Origin: Actinomycetes bacterium
Lineage (GTDB): Bacteria; Actinomycetota; Aquicultoria; CAJVYJ01
DNA length: 19,760 nucleotides
Direction: 5' to 3'
Assembly (NCBI GenBank): GCA_030597945.1
Contig: JAUVQW010000006.1
Coordinates: 1 to 19,760, forward strand
In this document: positions 14,131 through 19,760 of the stretch, one piece after another
Position numbering within the stretch: position 1 is the stretch's first letter
Layout of the letters: the number at the start of each line of letters is the position of its first letter
Notes under the pieces: generated by a model
The model's input: only the letters and a program-made list of their open reading frames with translations
What the model was told of the DNA's origin: nothing
Databases searched by the model: none
Position numbers and translations under genes: made by a program

Positions 14131-16127
14131 TGCCGGCAATTTTACCAGCACTGATATTCTTAGGAGGTTCCGTTCTGGTTCCAGTATTAAAGGGACGGAT
14201 AAGGCAGATATATTTAATTGCCCTAGGTTTATTCGGTCTAATAGACGTTCTGCTTCTTAACATACAAACAAGTTGGAAAGCAGATTTTATCGGATTTGAG
14301 GTCGTTTTTCTAAATGCCGACAGGATCAGGTTATTTGTCGGCTACATCTTTGTAATCATCGGCTTTTTTGCCATTCTTTACACTTTACGCGTAAATGAGA
14401 CGTGGCATCACTTATTGGCTCTTTGGTATGTTGGAAGTTCACTTGGCGCGGTATTTGCCGGTGACTTGTTAACCTTTTATCTCTTCTGGGAAATAATGGC
14501 TATTGCCTCTGCCGGACTGATCTTCTTAAAAGACAGTGATCAAGCACGGGGTGCCGGTTATCGCTATCTACTCATGCATCTGATCGGTGGCGCCATATTG
14601 ATCGGCGGTATTTTTATTCATTTTATGCAAACACAATCCCTCGCCATTGGCCCGATGGCAGCCGGCTCTGCTTTCGCATTGGTTTTATTTGGGGTAGGTA
14701 TGAACGCGGCTTTTGTGCTTATTCATACTTGGCTACCTGATTCTTATCCCAGCGCTCCTTTTACTGCCAGCGTATTTATGTCGGTCTACACAACCAAAAC
14801 AGCGGTATACGCTCTAGTACGGTTTGCGCCGGGTTGGGATTTTGTTGCTTATATGGGAGCGGCAATGGCGGTTTTTGGTGTTACTATGGCCCTCGTTCAA
14901 GGAAATGCGCGTAAACTACTCTCTTATCACATAGTCAGCCAGGTTGGATACATGGTCGCAGCTATTGGTCTGGGTGGTGCTTTAGGAATAGACGGTGGCT
15001 TATTCCATCTCTTCAACCATATCCTATATAAAGCCCTTCTTTTCATGACTATAGGCGCATTAATATATCGACTTGGCACTGATGAATTAACTGAGTTGGG
15101 TGGCGTTTGGAGAAAGATGCCGTTTACCACTATCGCAGCTATTGTGGCTTCTCTATCTATTTCCGGGGCACCTCTTTTTAATGGATTTGTCAGCAAAGCT
15201 TTGATCTTTCAGGCAGCCGAGAGCAATCTACTTATTGAGATGATGTTAGAGTTGGCCGCAGTCGGTACTTTTCTATCCTTCTTAAAGTTCACCTACTTCG
15301 GGTTTTTGAGGCCGAATAAGAAGAATGAGGCAATAGCTAAAGAAGTGCCTCTAAATATGACTCTTGCTATGGGGGGAACCGCTTTTCTTTGCGTGGCAAT
15401 AGGTGTAGCACCCCAGTACATAGTCAATTATTTACCATTTGCTTTACCAGCGGCGGAGACTAATTTTTATACCTTTGCCAGAGTTTTTGGTGTATCTCAG
15501 ATCGGTATAATGTCTACAATACTTTTTGCTGTGGCGCTTACCATGTTTACACCTCACAGACGTCTTACTTTCGATTTTGACTGGTTTTACATCCAGGCGG
15601 GACGTGGCCTCCAGGTAGTGGCTGAAGGTGTTAATAGGATTAATAGAGGCTTTGAGGAATCAACCACCGCAGTATGGGACGCTGTTGCCTGGCTGAGGAA
15701 GCCGGTAGCTCGCGTAAATTTCTTTGTAAACCGATTAACATTTGCCTTCTTGGTCGATATGTGGCTATATAGGCAGGTTACCCCCACTGTAAAGGAACAA
15801 AGAGAAGAAGATAGCCTTGAAGCCGAGGAAGGATCTTCAGTAGAAAAGAGTAATTTAGATGGTAGTGGTAGCCGATTTATCGATTCATTAATAACGCTAG
15901 TTGCGGCAATCGGAGAGAGGGTATCGAAATTTTCGGGATTATTTGATAAGTATGTAATTGATGGAATAGTAAACGGAGTCGGTTGGGTCACGTTAAGAGC
16001 GGGTAAGAGACTACGTCCGTTGCAGACAGGCGACGTTCAAACATATGGTTATGTTATGGTAGCGGGAGCTGTCGTAATAATCTTCGTTTTTGGCCTAGCT
16101 TTCTTTGACGTCTTCAACACTCTTTGA
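14130..16127 (+). CDS. NuoL-like/MrpD-like antiporter subunit with long lateral segment and NuoL tail
   Basis: 665 residues from ATG 14130 (TGATG overlap; GAGGAGGG at 14113-14120 is 9 nt upstream; longer in-frame readings upstream only shadow the previous gene). The core resembles MrpD/HyfB-type proteins: E121 in FYLFWEIMAIAS, K223 in TTKTAVYALVRF, K301, K356 in NGFVSKALIF. The helix-7 Lys is replaced by N192 (GMNAAFVLIHTWLPD). After the last core helix (about 459-476) comes FDFDWFYIQAGRG, two amphipathic stretches (483-550 and 581-636) joined by a charged linker, then a typical NuoL ending: FDKYVIDGIVNGVGWV, LRPLQTGDVQTYGY and a final membrane span (637-658). It probably acts as the distal NuoL, displaced from its usual place after nuoK. 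Confidence 0.87.
   Translation: MPAILPALIFLGGSVLVPVLKGRIRQIYLIALGLFGLIDVLLLNIQTSWKADFIGFEVVFLNADRIRLFVGYIFVIIGFFAILYTLRVNETWHHLLALWYVGSSLGAVFAGDLLTFYLFWEIMAIASAGLIFLKDSDQARGAGYRYLLMHLIGGAILIGGIFIHFMQTQSLAIGPMAAGSAFALVLFGVGMNAAFVLIHTWLPDSYPSAPFTASVFMSVYTTKTAVYALVRFAPGWDFVAYMGAAMAVFGVTMALVQGNARKLLSYHIVSQVGYMVAAIGLGGALGIDGGLFHLFNHILYKALLFMTIGALIYRLGTDELTELGGVWRKMPFTTIAAIVASLSISGAPLFNGFVSKALIFQAAESNLLIEMMLELAAVGTFLSFLKFTYFGFLRPNKKNEAIAKEVPLNMTLAMGGTAFLCVAIGVAPQYIVNYLPFALPAAETNFYTFARVFGVSQIGIMSTILFAVALTMFTPHRRLTFDFDWFYIQAGRGLQVVAEGVNRINRGFEESTTAVWDAVAWLRKPVARVNFFVNRLTFAFLVDMWLYRQVTPTVKEQREEDSLEAEEGSSVEKSNLDGSGSRFIDSLITLVAAIGERVSKFSGLFDKYVIDGIVNGVGWVTLRAGKRLRPLQTGDVQTYGYVMVAGAVVIIFVFGLAFFDVFNTL
15558..16037 (+). 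other. Lateral-arm-like region of the NuoL-type protein
   Basis: Encodes residues 477-636 between the last antiporter helix and the C-terminal anchor helix. Two long amphipathic segments flank a charged linker at 551-582 that contains Pro, Gly and Ser. In ordinary NuoL this interval is one lateral helix, much shorter as I recall it. The family tail motifs after residue 603 show that this part is homologous to the NuoL C-terminus. Confidence 0.6.
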
Positions 16128-16903
16128 TGTTAAGGATAGCCTCTCTAAGTAGTGGCAGTTGCGGAAATGCGATCTTACTGAGTACTTCAAGAACTAATAT
16201 TTTAATAGATGCTGGTCTACCCATTTCTTATATCGATAAGAGTCTTCGAAAGTTAGACAAGCGATTAGACCAGATGGATGCCATCCTGATCACTCACGAA
16301 CACAGTGATCACGTATCTTCGCTCGAAATGATCTCCAAAAAGATCGATATCCCTATCTATGTAAATTTCGAGGTGATAGACAGGCTTCCCAAAAAATTCA
16401 AAGAGATGAATTTACGTGTCTTTCCCGAGAACGATTATTTTAGATTAGCCGACCTTGATATTTATTCTGTTTCGACCTCTCACGATTCAATGTCTTCAGT
16501 AGGGTTCTGTTTTTACAATAACGACCATAAGGCCGCTATCATTACTGATCTTGGAATAGTAAGTGATTTGGTGATCAGCGCCCTTATCGGCTATGATGCT
16601 ATGCTGATAGAATCCAACCACGATCTGGAGATGCTTCAAAAAGGTGGGTATCCGCCATTCTTAAAGAAAAGGGTACAAGGCGCTAGAGGCCATCTTTCTA
16701 ATGATGATGCGGCAGAGGCTATAATCGCACTTACAACTGGAAGAGAGCAAAAAGTCCTGCTCGGGCACCTCAGCCAGGAAAACAATACCCCGTCAAAAGC
16801 TCTTGATACTGTAGCGAGCAGACTAAAGCGATCTAAGATCGACTCGATCGATCTTAAGGTGGCTCCAAGAAGAGAAATAAGTTCCGTCATCTCTCTTTCA
16901 TAA
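16127..16903 (+). CDS. Metallo-beta-lactamase-fold hydrolase, WalJ/YycJ family
   Basis: 258 residues from ATG 16127, overlapping the previous stop as TGATG; an in-frame TTG at 16124 is less likely. Seen: N-terminal LSSGSCGNAILL, the metal motif THEHSDH (H57, H59, D61, H62), H119 in STSHDS, TDLG (D141), ESNHDLEML (162-170) and GHLSQENN (213-220). ESNHD...GHLSNDDAA is diagnostic of the YycJ/WalJ family. Known: WalJ is linked to WalK/WalR cell-wall regulation in low-GC Gram-positives and has been proposed to have exonuclease activity; its exact substrate is uncertain. Here it is likely co-translated with the last nuo gene, and an HtrA protease follows, a pairing also known from yyc/wal loci. No signal peptide, so cytoplasmic. 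Confidence 0.92.
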   Translation: MLRIASLSSGSCGNAILLSTSRTNILIDAGLPISYIDKSLRKLDKRLDQMDAILITHEHSDHVSSLEMISKKIDIPIYVNFEVIDRLPKKFKEMNLRVFPENDYFRLADLDIYSVSTSHDSMSSVGFCFYNNDHKAAIITDLGIVSDLVISALIGYDAMLIESNHDLEMLQKGGYPPFLKKRVQGARGHLSNDDAAEAIIALTTGREQKVLLGHLSQENNTPSKALDTVASRLKRSKIDSIDLKVAPRREISSVISLS

Positions 16904-16997
16904 ATCCTTTCCATTCTTTCACCCCTAAATATTTTCTGATATAAAAAAATAATTTTTGGGAAATAATATTATGCGATTTTCTATTGGGGAGTCTTAA
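16904..16997. other. AT-rich gap upstream of the protease gene
   Basis: This 94-nt spacer contains the htrA ribosome site GGGGAG (16986-16991). AT-rich -10-like words occur (TATAAA 16940-16945, TATTAT 16967-16972), but no good -35 is found at the proper distance. No stem-loop with a U run was seen after the hydrolase stop, so read-through from the nuo operon remains possible. Confidence 0.5.
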
Positions 16998-18143
16998 TTG
17001 GATGACTTAGAAAATTATGGTGAAGACGAATATTCATATACGGACCGTCTTAGAAGGAATTATCTTTTAACGGCGGTCATAAGTTTTTTTCTAGGAATAG
17101 TTGTTTCTTATTTTGCCGCCGAATCTCTTTTGGGAGTCGATACGAGCGATGTTCTTAACAGCCATAATACTCCAAAAATAAACGAGACAGATAGTTCGGA
17201 AAAATTAATAGTTGAAGGCTCAGTAATTAACGTTGCAAAAAAAGTTAAGCCATCCGTTGTAAATATCCAGACTGAACAAAAGGTTCCCGCGAGCAAGAAA
17301 AATCAAAACGTTGATGGGGTCGGTTCGGGGATTATTATCAGAAAAGATGGATATATCATTACTAATGAGCACGTTGTCGCTCATGCGAAAAAGATCATCG
17401 TAAATTTTAAGGGTGAGAAAAAGAAAGCGCATATTATCGGCTCTGATAAGGCGACCGATATTGCTGTAATAAAAGTAGATAAGAACAATCTTACCGTACC
17501 GGAATTTGCCCAGGAGAGTCGGGTAAAAGTCGGGGAACTGGCAGTGGCCATCGGCAGCCCTTTTGGTTTTCAAAGGAGCGTAACTGCGGGCGTCGTAAGT
17601 GCTTTGGACCGAAATGTCACTGTAAACGACGAATTCGTCTCACCAAGGACGTACTCCGATTTGATCCAGACAGACGCTGCTATCAATCCAGGGAATAGTG
17701 GCGGAGCTTTATCCAATAAAGAGGGTGAGATCATTGGCATGAATAGCCTCATATATAGTAATACCGGCGTTTCGCAAGGAATCGGATTTGCGATTCCCAT
17801 TTCTAAAGCGAAAAAAATTGCTACAGAGATCATAGAAAAAGGAGATGTAAGCCGCCCCTTCTTGGGGGTGCTAGGCAAGGGACAAAGTCAAGAGCAGTCT
17901 GATGACGAAGGTGCTAGCGAAAGTGGTGTATTTATTAAAAAAGTGATGAAGAATAGTCCAGCTGAAATTGGCGGCCTTTTAAAGGGTGATGTTATTACCA
18001 AGGTCGATGAGGAGAGCGTTTCCTCCATCGAGGACCTTATAGGCGCTATCAGCTCAAAGTCGGTTGGAGATAAGGTCACGATTACAATTATTAGAAAGGA
18101 TAAAAATAAATCGTTCGTCATCGAGCTTCAAGAAAAGGATTAA
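16998..18143 (+). CDS. HtrA/DegP-type membrane-anchored serine protease with PDZ domain
   Basis: 381 residues from TTG 16998, 6 nt after GGGGAG; the nearby ATG at 17002 is out of frame. Layout: short acidic/basic cytoplasmic N-terminus, one signal anchor (about 22-40), linker, trypsin-like domain, one C-terminal PDZ domain (about 285-381). The catalytic triad is complete: H125 (TNEHVV), D154 (ATDIAVIKV), S234 (NPGNSGGAL). SPAEIGGLLKGDVI is the PDZ carboxylate-loop region. Known: such proteases degrade or process misfolded envelope proteins under stress and are active outside the cytoplasm. Lying downstream of a WalJ-like gene, it resembles the htrC position of yyc loci. It could serve quality control of the large membrane complex encoded upstream, but that is speculation. 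Confidence 0.95.
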   Translation: MDDLENYGEDEYSYTDRLRRNYLLTAVISFFLGIVVSYFAAESLLGVDTSDVLNSHNTPKINETDSSEKLIVEGSVINVAKKVKPSVVNIQTEQKVPASKKNQNVDGVGSGIIIRKDGYIITNEHVVAHAKKIIVNFKGEKKKAHIIGSDKATDIAVIKVDKNNLTVPEFAQESRVKVGELAVAIGSPFGFQRSVTAGVVSALDRNVTVNDEFVSPRTYSDLIQTDAAINPGNSGGALSNKEGEIIGMNSLIYSNTGVSQGIGFAIPISKAKKIATEIIEKGDVSRPFLGVLGKGQSQEQSDDEGASESGVFIKKVMKNSPAEIGGLLKGDVITKVDEESVSSIEDLIGAISSKSVGDKVTITIIRKDKNKSFVIELQEKD

Positions 18144-18196
18144 TCTTGAAACCTCCATCATGATCGGTAAAGAATAGCGAAAAGGGAAGCTGCCTA

Positions 18197-18529
18197 ATGA
18201 TAGAAAAGGAATTGAAAGAATTTATCAACAAATATATTGGATCACTTCTTGAGTGGGATCTCGTATTGCACATTTATAATAATGAAATGATTTTGAAAGA
18301 CAAGGAGTTTGCCCAGCTTTTCGGATATTCCGAAATAGAGATAAAGGATGCGTTAAAAAAATTAACGAATGACGGTCTAATACGGACAGACTCCTCGGTG
18401 GGCAATGGATCTGTCATTCCACCTGAGCTGGGTGCAAAAGTCGCAACCTTGATCGACGTCCTTGATCATCGAAGACAAAGAATGGCAATTCTGTCGAGCG
18501 TTTTACAAAACGAACATACCTTTTTTTAG
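18197..18529 (+). CDS. Small protein with predicted winged-helix domain
   Basis: 110 residues, not recognised by name. The middle (about 22-65) has helix-turn-helix character: a helix LVLHIYNNE, then LKDKEFAQLFGYSEIEIKDA and LKKLTNDGLIR, followed by a possible wing (TDSSVGNGSVIPPE), as in small MarR/ArsR-like folds that test two states. The C-terminal helix (80-105) is rich in Arg, Asp and His and could mediate dimerisation. GGGA at 18184-18187 lies 9 nt before the ATG. It sits between the protease gene and argS, 53 nt after the former. It may be a regulator, but neither a ligand nor a target can be proposed. Confidence 0.7.
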   Translation: MIEKELKEFINKYIGSLLEWDLVLHIYNNEMILKDKEFAQLFGYSEIEIKDALKKLTNDGLIRTDSSVGNGSVIPPELGAKVATLIDVLDHRRQRMAILSSVLQNEHTFF

Positions 18530-18607
18530 TTCTCTCTACGATTTTTTAGTATTCGAATATATACTGCATAGTTCCTTCTTTTTTGGTATAAAGATAGGAC
18601 ATCTTCT

Positions 18608-19760
18608 GTGAAAGGCATCAGAATCAAAAATAAGATAATCGATCTCATCAACGGATCAGTAGATGATCTAAGAAAGAGTGGCAAAATAGAATGGGAAGGC
18701 TCGCTTGAGATTGAGCTAGAACAGCCAAAAGATAAAGCCCATGGAGATTGGTCTACAAATTCTGCTCTTATCATCGCTTCCAAGCTTAAGAAAAATCCGC
18801 GCGAGATCGCCGAGATCATAGCAGGTGATCTTAGCGAATCAGAGCTTTTTAAAAAAATCGAGATTGCCGGGCCAGGATTTATCAATTTCTGGTTAAGCGA
18901 GAGTTCTCTATACGATTCCTTAAAGGAGATTTGCGTAAAAAAAGAGAGGTACGGCCATGTTGCAGATGAGAAGACTGGTAAGATACAGGTAGAATTTGTA
19001 AGCGCTAACCCCGTAGGTCCGATGCATGTAGGTCATGGACGATGGGCTGCCGTTGGAGATTCTCTCGTAAGACTACTTCGGGCCGCTGGCTACAATGTTG
19101 AGAGCGAGTTTTACATAAATGACTTTGGTAATCAGATGAAAATTTTTGGCCACTCAGTTGCTGCTCGATACCAGGAAGGACTTGGAAGGGAAATCGAATT
19201 TCCAGACGAAGGCTATCAAGGGCATTATGTTAAAGAGATAGCGAAGGAAATCATCGATAAAGATGGCGACCGTTTTCTCGATATGTCTATTGAAGAACAA
19301 GCGGAGATATTTTTAGAACGTGCTTACCATCAAGTCTTGGATCATCTGAAATCGATTCTAAATGGCATGGACGTCCACTTCGATAAATGGTTTTCAGAGC
19401 GCGAACTTCACAATTCAGGTTATATGGAGAAAACATTTGAGCAGTTAAAAGAGACAGGCCACACTTACGAAGATGAAGGTGCCTTATGGTTGAAGACAAC
19501 AGAATATGGTGATGACAAAGACCGTGTACTTGTAAGGGCAAACGGAGAGCCGACATATTTTGGTGCCGATGTCGCCTACCATCGGGACAAGATCGAAAGG
19601 GGTTTTACAAAGATAATCGATATCTGGGGAGCTGATCATCATGGGTATGTCGGCCGGATGAAGGCGGCTATTTCGGCTCTTGGAGACGGCAGCAGCCTTG
19701 AAATAATCATAGGCCAATTGGTAAATCTTTACAGTGGTGGCAGAAAGATAAGGATGTCTA
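18608..19760 (+). CDS. argS: Arginyl-tRNA synthetase, partial (C-terminus beyond window)
   Basis: 384 codons are visible of a protein usually about 550-580 residues. It charges tRNA-Arg with arginine in the cytoplasm. Seen: an N-terminal tRNA-recognition domain ending in IAGPGFINFWL, then VEFVSANPVGPMHVGHGRWA with the class I HIGH-type motif HVGH, FYINDFGNQM, GEPTYFGADVAYHRDK, DIWGADHHGYVGRM, and the start of the KMSKS-like loop (KIRMS) at the very end. The start is GTG at 18608: AGGA (18596-18599) is 8 nt upstream and the protein begins directly with the family N-terminal helix. A TATACT word at 18560-18565 could be a -10, but no convincing -35 was found. The gene has no visible defect. Confidence 0.97.
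   Translation, partial: MKGIRIKNKIIDLINGSVDDLRKSGKIEWEGSLEIELEQPKDKAHGDWSTNSALIIASKLKKNPREIAEIIAGDLSESELFKKIEIAGPGFINFWLSESSLYDSLKEICVKKERYGHVADEKTGKIQVEFVSANPVGPMHVGHGRWAAVGDSLVRLLRAAGYNVESEFYINDFGNQMKIFGHSVAARYQEGLGREIEFPDEGYQGHYVKEIAKEIIDKDGDRFLDMSIEEQAEIFLERAYHQVLDHLKSILNGMDVHFDKWFSERELHNSGYMEKTFEQLKETGHTYEDEGALWLKTTEYGDDKDRVLVRANGEPTYFGADVAYHRDKIERGFTKIIDIWGADHHGYVGRMKAAISALGDGSSLEIIIGQLVNLYSGGRKIRMS

Noticed and set aside
1679..16127. A membrane-bound NiFe hydrogenase (Hyf/Mbh) instead of complex I
   Set aside because: NuoD lacks both nickel-binding CxxC pairs and ends in GEVDR, and nuoA, nuoJ and nuoK are all present, so the cluster is a quinone-reducing complex I.
1..19760. CRISPR arrays, tRNA or rRNA genes, insertion sequences, prophage or attachment sites
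   Set aside because: No spaced direct repeats, cloverleaf-like sequences, transposase or integrase motifs, or terminal inverted repeats were seen on either strand.

Overview
The window (about 19.8 kb, GC roughly in the low-to-mid 40s by eye) is a piece of a bacterial chromosome. It is dominated by one long rightward gene cluster for a respiratory complex I (NADH-quinone oxidoreductase family). A geranylgeranyl-reductase/MenJ-like gene divergent from nuoA, and argS shortly after the cluster, recall layouts I know from Actinobacteria (Actinomycetota). The modest GC would suit a deep-branching anaerobic lineage of that phylum better than a streptomycete. This placement is an inference from gene order only; a quinone-based respiratory chain is strongly implied.

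Layout. 1-966 (minus): 5'-part of a geranylgeranyl reductase-family flavoprotein, cut by the window edge. 967-1321: divergent intergenic region with a near-consensus promoter reading toward nuoA and a leader of about 220 nt. 1322-16127: nuoA, nuoB, nuoC, nuoD, nuoH, a NuoI chimera, nuoJ, nuoK, nuoM, nuoN, two MrpD-like antiporter subunits, a small secreted or membrane-anchored His/acidic protein, and an antiporter-like protein with a NuoL-type tail. Most junctions overlap or are only a few bases apart. 16127-16903: WalJ/YycJ-like metallo-beta-lactamase hydrolase, start overlapping the last stop. 16998-18143: HtrA/DegP-type membrane-anchored serine protease. 18197-18529: small winged-helix-like protein. 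18608 to the end: argS, truncated by the window.

The most remarkable content is the architecture of the complex I. nuoE, nuoF and nuoG, the usual NADH-oxidising module, are absent between nuoD and nuoH. The nuoI gene instead encodes a 663-residue protein. It starts with the NuoI membrane-docking segment, is then interrupted by a complete GltD/NfnB-like NAD(P)H-FAD-[4Fe-4S] flavoprotein, and finally resumes as the NuoI two-cluster ferredoxin domain. The predicted electron path is NAD(P)H -> FAD and Fe-S of the insert -> N6a/N6b of NuoI -> N2 in NuoB -> menaquinone at NuoD/NuoH.

The pumping arm is equally odd. It has five antiporter-like subunits (M, N, two MrpD-like and one L-like) instead of three. 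The L-like protein carries a long lateral segment before a recognisable NuoL C-terminal tail. Together these suggest a self-contained NAD(P)H-fed complex I with an enlarged membrane arm. nuoA itself reads through only if one base is removed near its start (an AAA run at 1337-1339), which may be a sequence error or a real frameshift.
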